This document shows positions 31,451 through 39,470 of a stretch of 64,000 nucleotides of DNA, piece by piece. The notes under the pieces are model-generated. The model did no database searches and had not been told where the DNA came from. It was given only the letters and a program-made list of their open reading frames with translations. The position numbers were made by a program, and so were the translations under genes. The DNA is from Streptomyces caniscabiei (GTDB lineage Bacteria > Actinomycetota > Actinomycetes > Streptomycetales > Streptomycetaceae), in NCBI RefSeq assembly GCF_014930365.1, contig NZ_JABXWI010000010.1, positions 310,001-374,000 of the forward strand. Reading direction: 5' to 3'. Each line of letters begins with the position of its first letter. Position 1 is the stretch's first letter.

Positions 31451-32251
31451 ATGACCTTCGTCAACTGGCTCAAGCGCCGACTCGTCGTCATCGCGGGACT
31501 GCTGACGCTTGGATATCTCCTGCTCCCGAACATCGTCGTCACGGTCTTCTCCTTCAATCAGCCGAAGGGCCGTTTCAACTACGAGTGGCAGGAATTCTCC
31601 ACCGCCGCCTGGACCGACCCGTGCGGTGTCGCCGACCTGTGCGGCTCGCTCTCGCTCAGCCTCCAGCTGGCCGCCTGGGCGACCCTCGGCGCCACCGCCC
31701 TCGGCACGATGATCGCCTTCGCCCTGGTGCGGTACCGCTTCCGGGCGCGCGGCGCCGTCAACTCGCTGATCTTCCTGCCGATGGCGATGCCCGAGGTCGT
31801 GATGGCCGCCTCGCTGCTCACCCTGTTCCTCAATCTGGGTGCGCAGCTGGGATTCTGGACGATCCTCATCGCGCACATCATGTTCTGCCTCAGCTTCGTC
31901 GTGGTCGCCGTCAAGGCACGGGTGATGTCGATGGACCCGAGGCTGGAGGAGGCCGCGCGCGATCTCTACGCCGGGCCCGTGCAGACCTTCGTCCGGGTCA
32001 CCCTGCCGATCGCCGCACCCGGAATAGCGGCGGGCGCGCTGCTCGCCTTCGCGCTCTCCTTCGACGACTTCATCATCACGAATTTCAACGCGGGCTCGAC
32101 CGTCACCTTCCCCATGTTCGTCTGGGGTTCGGCGCAACGCGGCACACCCGTCCAGATCAATGTCATCGGTACGGCCATGTTCCTGGTCGCCGTACTGTTC
32201 GTGGTGGCCGGAATGGCCATCGGAAATCGCAGAAAGCGGCAGAAGGCATGA
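31451..32251 (+). CDS. potC: Spermidine/putrescine ABC transporter permease, PotC type
   Basis: 266 residues, six predicted helices; EAA loop LEEAARDLYAGPVQTFVRVTLPIAAPG and the PotC-typical SFDDFIITNFNAGSTVTFPMFVWG near the C-terminus. The ATG follows the potB TAA without a gap (TAAATG). Partner of PotB in the polyamine channel. Confidence 0.9.
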   Translation: MTFVNWLKRRLVVIAGLLTLGYLLLPNIVVTVFSFNQPKGRFNYEWQEFSTAAWTDPCGVADLCGSLSLSLQLAAWATLGATALGTMIAFALVRYRFRARGAVNSLIFLPMAMPEVVMAASLLTLFLNLGAQLGFWTILIAHIMFCLSFVVVAVKARVMSMDPRLEEAARDLYAGPVQTFVRVTLPIAAPGIAAGALLAFALSFDDFIITNFNAGSTVTFPMFVWGSAQRGTPVQINVIGTAMFLVAVLFVVAGMAIGNRRKRQKA

Positions 32252-32290
32252 ATGCCGCTCGTTTCGACGACTCTGTGGGGAGTTGAAATC

Positions 32291-33709
32291 ATGGCCCCGA
32301 GCGCCATGAACCGTTGGACAAAGTCTCTCTCCGACGCACAGCCGGTCCCGTACTGGCTCGAAGACCCCGGCAAGCCCCACCCCGAGCCCGCGCTCACCGG
32401 CGCCGAGACCTGCGACCTGCTGGTCGTCGGCGGCGGCTACAGCGGACTGTGGACCGCGCTGAACGCCAAGGAGCGCGACCCGGGACGGGACGTCGTCCTG
32501 CTGGAAGGCCGCGAGGTGGGCTGGGCCGCCTCCGGCCGCAACGGCGGCTTCTGCGCCGCCTCGCTCACCCACGGGCTGGCCAACGGCCTCGCCCGCTGGC
32601 CCGACGAGATCCACAAGCTGGAGGAACTGGGGGCCCGCAACCTCGACGAGATCGAGGCGGCGGTCGCCCGCCACGGCCTGGACTGCGACTTCGAACGCAC
32701 CGGCGAGATCGACGTCGCCACCGAGACGTACCAGGCCTGGGAGCTGCGCGACTGGTACGACGGACTCGCCCGCAAGGGTCTCGCCGACGGCATCGAGTTC
32801 CTGGACGCCGACGCCGTCCGCGACCAGGTCGCCTCACCCACCTTCGAGGCCGGCCTGTACGACCGCCGGGGCGTCGCCATGCTGCACCCCGCCAAACTCG
32901 CCTGGGGCCTCAAGCGGGCCTGTCTGAACCTCGGCGTCCGGGTCTACGAGCACACGCCCGCGCTGCGGCTGAAGGCGTACGGCACCGGGATGGCCGTCCG
33001 CACCCCCTACGGCCAGGTCCGCAGCCGGCAGGTGGCGCTCGGCACCAACATCTTCCCCAGCCTGGTCAAGCGCGTCCGCGCGTACACCGTCCCCGTCTAC
33101 GACTACGCCCTGATGACCGAACCGCTCGGCGCCGACCGGCTGGCGTCGATCGGCTGGAAGAACCGGCAGGGGCTCGGGGACTCGGCCAACCAGTTCCACT
33201 ACTTCCGGCTCAGCGCCGACAACCGGATCCTCTGGGGCGGCTACGACGCGGTCTACCCGTACGGCGGCCGGGTGCGCGCCGAGTACGACGACCGGCCGGA
33301 GACGTACGCCAAGCTCGCCGGGCACTTCTTCACCTGCTTCCCGCAGCTGGAGGGCGTCCGCTTCACCCACGCCTGGGGCGGCGCCATCGACACCTGCTCC
33401 CGCTTCTCCGCGTTCTTCGGCACCGCCCACCAGGGCAGAGTCGCCTACGCGGCTGGCTACACCGGGCTGGGCGTGGGCGCCACGCGGTTCGGCGCGGACG
33501 TCATGCTGGACCTCCTCGCGGGGGAGCGCACCGAGCGCACCGAGCTGGAGATGGTGCGCAAGAAGCCGCTGCCCTTCCCGCCGGAGCCGTTCGCCTGGAC
33601 CGGTATCGCCCTCACCAAGTGGTCCCTGGCCCGGGCCGACTCCCACGCGGGCCGCCGCAACCTGTGGTTGAAGGCCATGGACCGGCTGGGGCTGGGCTTC
33701 GACAGCTGA
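32291..33709 (+). CDS. FAD-dependent amine oxidoreductase, DadA/PuuB-like
   Basis: 472 residues. FAD-binding dinucleotide fold CDLLVVGGGYSGLWTALNAKERD near 36-58, then GREVGWAASGRNGGF, typical of the D-amino-acid oxidase/gamma-glutamylputrescine oxidase family, and a C-terminal AAGYTGLGVGATRFGADVM that closes over FAD. In a polyamine operon the likely substrate is a free or gamma-glutamylated polyamine, oxidised to the aldehyde used by the adjacent dehydrogenase. ATG 32291 is preferred, with GGGGAG eight bases upstream; ATG 32252, immediately after the potC stop, is the alternative. Cytoplasmic. Confidence 0.85.
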   Translation: MAPSAMNRWTKSLSDAQPVPYWLEDPGKPHPEPALTGAETCDLLVVGGGYSGLWTALNAKERDPGRDVVLLEGREVGWAASGRNGGFCAASLTHGLANGLARWPDEIHKLEELGARNLDEIEAAVARHGLDCDFERTGEIDVATETYQAWELRDWYDGLARKGLADGIEFLDADAVRDQVASPTFEAGLYDRRGVAMLHPAKLAWGLKRACLNLGVRVYEHTPALRLKAYGTGMAVRTPYGQVRSRQVALGTNIFPSLVKRVRAYTVPVYDYALMTEPLGADRLASIGWKNRQGLGDSANQFHYFRLSADNRILWGGYDAVYPYGGRVRAEYDDRPETYAKLAGHFFTCFPQLEGVRFTHAWGGAIDTCSRFSAFFGTAHQGRVAYAAGYTGLGVGATRFGADVMLDLLAGERTERTELEMVRKKPLPFPPEPFAWTGIALTKWSLARADSHAGRRNLWLKAMDRLGLGFDS

Positions 33710-33910
33710 CGGAGCGAGCACCCGGCACCGTGGCCGACGGGGCGTGCGGGCGCACATGTGATCAACAGGCGTACGCCCTGTCGGACCGGGTTACCCCATT
33801 CACCACCAAGAAGTGGTCGGAACCCGCGTAATGCCCGGCCCGAACCTCTGTCTGTGCTCCTGACGCGAAAACGCGTCCGCAGGAGCTCTAGAGAGAGGAA
33901 GGTCCCTGTC

Positions 33911-34363
33911 ATGACTGGGGCCAAGACGGCGGTCGAGTGGCTGGCATCCGTGTCACCGGATCCCGAGGCCTGCCGCTGGGAGTGGGAGCGCAACCCCCTG
34001 GGGGTCGCCCTGCTTCCGGCCGGCAGGGCCTGGGACGTGCTGATCCTGCCGGGCGAACTCGGCTATCCCACGCTCGACGTCCTGACCCGCATCATCGATC
34101 AACCGGGGCCCGTGCTCGTCGACTTCGGCGACGACCGCATGGGGTTCTTCGTCCCGCCGGGCACGGCGACCCGGTGGCTGGGCACGGGGGTGCGCAGCGC
34201 GGGCGGCGGTACCTGGATCGTGGTGCCGTACCCGGGTCGGCAGACCGGCGGCGTCCGCTGGCTGGTCCCGCCGGACGGCAGCGGCACCCTCACCGACCCG
34301 GCGCTCCTCGAACTGGCGATGCACGAGGCGGCGGCGAACCTGGCGAGGGACGAGGACCGGTAG
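33911..34363 (+). CDS. Small hypothetical protein, possible primase-polymerase-like fragment
   Basis: 150 residues from ATG 33911, with GAGGAAGG eight bases upstream; the open frame before it is not coding. Segments such as GVALLPAGRAWDVLILPGELG and GPVLVDFGDDRMGFFVPPGT recall the N-terminal part of actinobacterial 'bifunctional DNA primase/polymerase' proteins, but catalytic acidic residues are not evident and the protein is short. I do not assign a function. It lies alone between the amine oxidase gene and a convergent PAP2 gene. Confidence 0.65.
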   Translation: MTGAKTAVEWLASVSPDPEACRWEWERNPLGVALLPAGRAWDVLILPGELGYPTLDVLTRIIDQPGPVLVDFGDDRMGFFVPPGTATRWLGTGVRSAGGGTWIVVPYPGRQTGGVRWLVPPDGSGTLTDPALLELAMHEAAANLARDEDR

Positions 34364-34450
34364 CCGGGGCCCACCGCCCCGTCTCGTGACGAGCGGCCGT
34401 CCCCCCGGCCGCACCGCGCTCGTCGGCCGCCCGTGCGGCCGACGCGGACG

Positions 34451-35299
34451 TCATCCGGGACGGCGCCGCACCAGGAACCACAGCGAGGAGAGCAGCAGCG
34501 CGCACACGCACCAGCTCGCCACCACGTCGAGCGGCCAGTGGTAGCCCTGGCGCACCAGACCGAAGCCGACCCCGATGTTCACGACGACCGCGAGGACGAC
34601 GGCCGCGCGGCGCGCGAGCACGCCGCGCAGCCAGGGCAGCAGGAGCAGCACGGCGCCGCCGTACGCGACGGCGGCGGTGGCGGTGTGACCGGAGGGGTAG
34701 AAACCCGTGCCCGGGCCCATGACCGGCGGGCCGGACCGGGCGATGAGCTCCTTCAGCGGGACGACCCAGAGGGGGACCGCGGCCATCAGGAGGGCCGCGG
34801 CGGCGGACGGCCGCCACCAGTGGTCCCGACCGGTGGCGCGCGTGCGCCACGCGACGAACAGGAGCACCAGGGCGAGAACCGGGACGGCGACCGTGATGTT
34901 GCCGAGGTCGGCGAGGAACTGGGTGGGGGCGGCCCGGTGGACGAGGGAGTCGCTGAGGCGTTCGTCCAGGCGGGCCAGCGGGCCGCGCGCGAGAACCTGC
35001 CAGGTGATCAGCGCGAAGAGGACGGCCGGGGCGCCGCCGAGAAGGAGGAGGGCGGCGCTGCGACCGGAGGGGGTGGTCGGCCGTCCTCGAACAGGGGGGG
35101 TGGTTCGAGGACGGCCGACCTGATCGGTGTGCCGCACGCCCCGGGGGGTTTGGGGCGGGCGGCCATCCGATCGGTGAGGAGATCCGGAGCCGGAAGCTCC
35201 GGGTGTGTGCGCGAGGGCACGACCAGGGCGAAGCTGGGGAGGCCCCGACCCGGTGTCACCCACAGTCCCCTGTGGGCGGGGTGTATCTCTCATCTGCAT
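34451..35299 (-). CDS. PAP2-type phosphatase, integral membrane
   Basis: Up to 282 residues. Acid-phosphatase motifs: KELIARSGPP (first motif), FYPSGHT (second, catalytic His) and RQGYHWPLDVVAS (third, catalytic His). Six hydrophobic helices begin near residue 83. The first ~80 residues are Arg/Pro/Gly/Thr-rich and look unlike a folded domain, so the true start may be downstream (for example the GTG near residue 55); 35299 is the outer limit. Likely dephosphorylates lipid or prenyl phosphates at the membrane. Confidence 0.8.
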   Translation of the reverse strand: MQMRDTPRPQGTVGDTGSGPPQLRPGRALAHTPGASGSGSPHRSDGRPPQTPRGVRHTDQVGRPRTTPPVRGRPTTPSGRSAALLLLGGAPAVLFALITWQVLARGPLARLDERLSDSLVHRAAPTQFLADLGNITVAVPVLALVLLFVAWRTRATGRDHWWRPSAAAALLMAAVPLWVVPLKELIARSGPPVMGPGTGFYPSGHTATAAVAYGGAVLLLLPWLRGVLARRAAVVLAVVVNIGVGFGLVRQGYHWPLDVVASWCVCALLLSSLWFLVRRRPG

Positions 35300-35398
35300 C
35301 AGAACCTACGGCAGGGAACGCGGCGACGACAGGCGCAATCGCGACCCGACATGCACCTTGCACACCTTCTTCACGTGCTCCGACGCTTGTCCACAGGG

Positions 35399-35424
35399 AC
35401 CGGAATCCGGGGGCGGATTCCGGT
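35399..35424. terminator. Hairpin beyond the gabT 3' end
   Basis: ACCGGAATCCG (35399-35409) pairs with CGGATTCCGGT (35414-35424), loop GGGG. It lies about 100 bases past the gabT stop (minus strand) and before the PAP2 gene. No T run, so moderate confidence. Confidence 0.5.
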
Positions 35425-35525
35425 TCCGGGAAGCGTGGGACGTCGGGGACGGATGGGGGGTTCCGTATGCGAGCGCCCCGCGAAACGGGGCCCTCGCACA
35501 CCCGTCCGACAGTCCCGGACGTGTG

Positions 35526-36860
35526 TCAGATGTGGGTGAACGCCTGCTCGATGATGTCGAGGCCCTCGTCGAGGAGGCCGTCGCCGATCACGAGCGGTGG
35601 CAGGAAGCGCAGGACGTTGCCGTAGGTGCCACAGGTCAGGACCAGCAGCCCCTCCTGGTGGCACGCCTTGGCCAGCGCGGCGGTCGCCTCCGGGTTCGGC
35701 TCCTTCGTCGTACGGTCCTTGACCAGCTCGATGGCGATCATGGCGCCGCGGCCGCGGATGTCGCCGATGACGTCGAACTTCTCGGCCATGGCGGTGAGCC
35801 GCGCCTTCATCGTCGCCTCGATGGCCTTGGCCCGGGAGTTGAGGTCGAGCTCCTTCATCGTCTCGATCGAGCCGAGGGCGCCCGCGCAGGCGACGGGGTT
35901 GCCGCCGTAGGTGCCGCCGAGGCCGCCCGCGTGCGCCGCGTCCATGATCTCCGCGCGGCCGGTGACGGCGGCGAGCGGGAGACCGCCGGCGATGCCCTTG
36001 GCGGTGGTGATCAGGTCCGGGACGATGCCCTCGTCCTCGCACGCGAACCACTGGCCGGTGCGGCAGAAGCCGGACTGGATCTCGTCGGCGACGAAGACGA
36101 TGCCGTTGGCGGCGGCGAACTCGCGGATCGCGGGCAGGAAGCCCTTGGCCGGCTCGATGAAGCCGCCCTCGCCGAGCACCGGCTCGATGATGATCGCGGC
36201 CACGTTCTCCGCGCCGACCTGCTTGGCGATCTGGTCGATCGCCTGCGCGGCGGCCTCCGGGCCCGCGTTCTCCGGACCGGTCGGCCAGCGGTAGCCGTAC
36301 GCGACGGGCACGCGGTACACCTCGGGCGCGAACGGACCGAAGCCGTGCTTGTACGGCATGTTCTTCGCGGTCAGCGCCATCGTGAGGTTGGTTCGGCCGT
36401 GGTAGCCGTGGTCGAACACGACCACGGCCTGCCGCTTGGTGTACGACCGGGCGATCTTCACGGCGTTCTCGACGGCCTCGGCGCCGCTGTTGAACAGCGC
36501 GGACTTCTTGGCGTGGTCGCCCGGGGTGAGCTCGGCGAGGGCCTCGGCGACGGCCACGTAGCCCTCGTACGGGGTGACCATGAAACAGGTGTGCGTGAAG
36601 TCCTGGAGCTGGGCGGTGGCCCGGCGGACGACGGCCTCGGCGCTGGCACCGACGCTGGTGACGGCGATGCCCGAGCCGAAGTCGATCAGCCGGTTGCCGT
36701 CGACGTCCTCGATGATGCCGCCGCCCGCGCGCGCGGTGAACACGGGCAGCACCGACCCCACGCCCGCCGCGACGGCGGCGACACGGCGAGCCTGCAGTTC
36801 CTGGGACTTCGGTCCGGGGATGGCGGTGACTACGCGGCGCTCCTGGGGAAGTGCGCTCAT
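35526..36860 (-). CDS. gabT: 4-aminobutyrate aminotransferase
   Basis: 444 residues. Transfers the amino group of GABA to 2-oxoglutarate, giving succinate semialdehyde. PLP features: FNSGAEAVENAVKIAR phosphate cup, Asp259 in VFVADEIQSGFCRTG and Schiff-base Lys288 in TTAKGIAGGLPLA; IIEPVLGEGG is typical of GABA transaminases. Start ATG 36860 with AGGAG upstream. It completes the path from polyamines (aminotransferase or oxidase, dehydrogenase) and feeds a succinate-semialdehyde dehydrogenase, for which the enzyme at 43063 is the local candidate. Its upstream region carries a CTTGTCCGG dyad. Confidence 0.92.
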   Translation of the reverse strand: MSALPQERRVVTAIPGPKSQELQARRVAAVAAGVGSVLPVFTARAGGGIIEDVDGNRLIDFGSGIAVTSVGASAEAVVRRATAQLQDFTHTCFMVTPYEGYVAVAEALAELTPGDHAKKSALFNSGAEAVENAVKIARSYTKRQAVVVFDHGYHGRTNLTMALTAKNMPYKHGFGPFAPEVYRVPVAYGYRWPTGPENAGPEAAAQAIDQIAKQVGAENVAAIIIEPVLGEGGFIEPAKGFLPAIREFAAANGIVFVADEIQSGFCRTGQWFACEDEGIVPDLITTAKGIAGGLPLAAVTGRAEIMDAAHAGGLGGTYGGNPVACAGALGSIETMKELDLNSRAKAIEATMKARLTAMAEKFDVIGDIRGRGAMIAIELVKDRTTKEPNPEATAALAKACHQEGLLVLTCGTYGNVLRFLPPLVIGDGLLDEGLDIIEQAFTHI

Positions 36861-36963
36861 GTGGGGCTCCTGGAGTGGTGCGGACGGCTTGTCTCGTTTC
36901 TCGCAGGCTAGGGCGGGGGCCGCTGGGTGGGCATGCTCCATGTGGGCGTTGTCGGGTGTTCGT

Positions 36964-36980
36964 CTTGTCCGGGTTGGACA
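36964..36980. promoter_or_regulatory. Dyad CTTGTCCGGGTTGGACA upstream of gabT
   Basis: TGTCC (36966-36970) and GGACA (36976-36980) form a short inverted repeat about 105 bases before gabT (minus strand); CTCCATG/CATGGAG (36936-36942, 36979-36985) add a wider dyad. CTTGTCCGG recurs, reversed, at 42981-42989 before the aldehyde dehydrogenase gene. Candidate site for the PucR protein encoded nearby. Confidence 0.4.
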
Positions 36981-37004
36981 TGGAGGAACGGTGGCACGGG
37001 TGTG

Positions 37005-37053
37005 CGCCCGGCCGCGTAATACGGTGAGCCCACGGGTTCGCCCGGCCGCGTAA
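37005..37053. repeat. Two direct repeats CGCCCGGCCGCGTAA in a promoter region
   Basis: Copies at 37005-37019 and 37039-37053, 34 bases apart (about three helical turns), each followed by (T)ACGGTGA. TAGATT at 37080-37085 is a possible -10 box for the downstream ATPase gene. The spacing suggests a cooperative regulator site. Confidence 0.55.
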
Positions 37054-37130
37054 ACGGTGAACTCCCCATGCGGGAGCGTTAGATTGGCTCGCTGATGGTG
37101 GACGGAACGGCTGGTCAGGGGGCAACCGCG

Positions 37131-39263
37131 ATGAACAGCGACGGGACGCGGGACGCGCGGGGGACACATGCGAATCCTGTGCCGCGTCCGGCGGGGTCGC
37201 CGGAGATGCCGACGGCGCCTCCCCGGCCGGCGCGCGCACCGGGAGCCCCTCCCATGCCGGACGGCTCTTCGTTCCTCGCCTGGCTGAGGGCACCGCGACC
37301 GGACGCGGCACCAGGAGTGTGGCGGTTCGGGCACACCCCGCGCCCTGACGAGGAGCCCGACGAGATCCCGAAACGCCAGCTTCTCGGAGGCGCGCTGATC
37401 GCATTCCTCGTGGGCTGGCTCGTCTGGTCGCTGCTGCAGAACGGCTATCTCGGCTACTGGTGGTGGATCCCGCTCGACCTGATCGCCCCTGACTCCTGGC
37501 AGGGCGGCTCGGGAGCGGGAGGTCAGGTCGGCACATTCATCCTGTACCGCGGCTATGAGCTGCTCGTCGCACTGATGATCCTGGCGGCGGTGGCCCGCCT
37601 CGGCCGCTGGGGCGAGGTGTGGCGCCGATTCGTCGCTCCCCGCTTCCGCGAGCGGCAACCTGAGCCGGCGACTCCAGCTCCCGAGGACGACCCCGCCCAG
37701 TGGAACCAGCTTCGGGAGGCCGGGGCCGGGGAGGCGGCCGAGCGGCTGGTGGCCGAGGCGGGGGCCGGGCTGATGCGGGACGTGGACCACGCGCGGATCA
37801 TGCGGGCGTGGCAGGGCGTGCGCAGCGGCCGGCACAGCCTGGCGACGTTCACCGGCGCCGTGCTGAAGGACGGGGCGGCCGCGTGCCTGCACCCCTCCGG
37901 AGAGCGTGACCTGCCCGCCCGGCTCGCCAGGCACGACCTGGTCACCGGGCAGGTCCGCCTGGGCGGCACCGTCGACGACCCGCGCAACCCGTACGCCTAC
38001 CGCGGCACGGGCCTCGCCCTGGGCCCCGAGCTGCTCGGCACGTCCCTGCTGGCCGTCGGGCCCGCCGGGTCGGGCAAGACCGGCAGCGTCGTCTGGCCCG
38101 TCGCCGAGTCGCTGTGTCTGCACGCGCTCGCCGGGCGGGCCGCCGTCGTGGTCGTGGGGGCGGCCGGGGCGGGCCTGGGGCCGGCCGACGCGTACGACGT
38201 CGTCGTGCGGATCGGCAACCCGGAGTCCGTGTACGACCTCGACCTCTACGGCGGGACCACCGATCCCGACGAGGCCGCGGCCGTCCTCGCCGAGGCGCTC
38301 GTCGGCGATCTCGCCGACCCGCACCCCGGCGGCGACAGCCGGCGCTCCACCACGGTCCTCGCCCAGCTGCTCGGCCCGTTCAAGGCGGTGCACGGACGGT
38401 TCCCGTCGGTGCCGCAGCTGCGGCAGCTGCTGGACGGCGCCCCCGGCCCGCTGGGCGAGCTGCGCGAGGGCCTCCAGGACACCGGGCAGGAGTCGCTGCT
38501 GCGGGAGCTGGACGCGCGTGAACGCCAGCTCGGGCACCCCGGGGACGTCGGGGCCGTCCTGGCGGACCGGGTCGCCCTGCTCGACCGGCCCGCCTTCGCC
38601 GGGTTCTTCGACACCTCCGGCCAGTCCCGGCCCTTCTCCCTGCGGGCCCTCGACCACCCCGTACGGGTCCGGATCGACCTCCCCGAGCGCGGTCACGCCG
38701 ACGCCTCGCGCATCCTGGCGCGGCTGGTGCTCGCGCAGTTCACCGCGAGCGTCGCGGTACGGGAGGACCGGTCGCTGTTCGCCTGTCTCGTGCTGGACGA
38801 CGCCACGGGTGTCGTCACGCCGGAGGCCGTACGCGGCATCCAGCGGCTGCGGTCCACCAACGCGGGCGCGGTCCTCACCCTGCGCACCCTCGACGACGTG
38901 CCCCGGCCGTTGCGCGGCCCGCTCCTCGGCGCCACCGGCTGCCGGATGGCGCTGTCCGGGCTCACCCCGTGGGACGGGCAGGACTTCGCCGAGGTCTGGG
39001 GCAAGGAGTGGACCGAGGCGCGGGACGTCACCGACCGGCAGATCATCGCCGACTCCCCGGCGGGCAAGGCCTGGCACGCGCTGCGCCGGGTCATGACCGG
39101 CCACGCCCCCACCGCGCGGGCCGTGACCGTACGGCAGGTGGAGCGGGAGCGGTGGTCCGCGTCCGAACTGGCGCACGGGGTGCCGCCGGGGCACGCGGTG
39201 CTGTCGCTCACGAACGTGCGGGGCGAGCACGCGCCGCCGTTGCTGGTGGACCTGCGGGGCTGA
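37131..39263 (+). CDS. VirD4/TraD-like membrane-anchored ATPase
   Basis: 710 residues from ATG 37131 (AGGGGG eight bases upstream); ATG 37095, just after a possible -10 box, would be a leaderless alternative. Pro-rich N-terminus, then hydrophobic helices near residues 80-105 and 130-155 (LLGGALIAFLVGWLVWSLL; YELLVALMILAAVARL). Walker A GPAGSGKTG; a Walker-B-like LFACLVLDDATG lies further on. The domain plan (two membrane helices then a RecA-like motor) is that of type IV coupling proteins. No relaxase, pilus or other transfer gene is adjacent. Streptomyces chromosomes carry such solitary ATPases; their cargo is not known to me. Confidence 0.7.
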   Translation: MNSDGTRDARGTHANPVPRPAGSPEMPTAPPRPARAPGAPPMPDGSSFLAWLRAPRPDAAPGVWRFGHTPRPDEEPDEIPKRQLLGGALIAFLVGWLVWSLLQNGYLGYWWWIPLDLIAPDSWQGGSGAGGQVGTFILYRGYELLVALMILAAVARLGRWGEVWRRFVAPRFRERQPEPATPAPEDDPAQWNQLREAGAGEAAERLVAEAGAGLMRDVDHARIMRAWQGVRSGRHSLATFTGAVLKDGAAACLHPSGERDLPARLARHDLVTGQVRLGGTVDDPRNPYAYRGTGLALGPELLGTSLLAVGPAGSGKTGSVVWPVAESLCLHALAGRAAVVVVGAAGAGLGPADAYDVVVRIGNPESVYDLDLYGGTTDPDEAAAVLAEALVGDLADPHPGGDSRRSTTVLAQLLGPFKAVHGRFPSVPQLRQLLDGAPGPLGELREGLQDTGQESLLRELDARERQLGHPGDVGAVLADRVALLDRPAFAGFFDTSGQSRPFSLRALDHPVRVRIDLPERGHADASRILARLVLAQFTASVAVREDRSLFACLVLDDATGVVTPEAVRGIQRLRSTNAGAVLTLRTLDDVPRPLRGPLLGATGCRMALSGLTPWDGQDFAEVWGKEWTEARDVTDRQIIADSPAGKAWHALRRVMTGHAPTARAVTVRQVERERWSASELAHGVPPGHAVLSLTNVRGEHAPPLLVDLRG

Positions 39264-39287
39264 GCGGAGCGGCCCGGGTCCGAGGAG

Positions 39288-39307
39288 GCCCGGGGCGCGC
39301 CGGGCCG
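39288..39307 (+). terminator. Possible terminator after the ATPase gene
   Basis: GGCCCGG (39288-39294), loop GGCGCG, CCGGGCC (39301-39307), 25 bases after the stop. Short but perfect GC stem. Confidence 0.45.
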
Positions 39308-39470
39308 TCCGGGCGCCGTTCGATTTGAGCCATTGAGTGTGCGGTGCGTGGGACTTGTGATCGTACGGTGAGGCAGAATCGGGACAGGCCGTTCATACGC
39401 GGCGGCCAAAAGGTGTGGCCCGTCCCTCGGCCGCCCTTCCCTCCGCCTCCGACGTCGACCTGAAGGTCCC

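Noticed and set aside
35526..39230. Open frame on the minus strand continuing far upstream of gabT, opposite the VirD4-like gene
   Set aside because: The extra part is a GC-skew shadow: Arg/Gly/Pro/Val-rich, no domain, antisense to a protein with clear Walker motifs. gabT starts at 36860 with a Shine-Dalgarno.
37131..39263. Integrated conjugative element around the VirD4-like gene
   Set aside because: No integrase, relaxase, tRNA attachment site or other transfer gene nearby; neighbours are ordinary metabolic genes.
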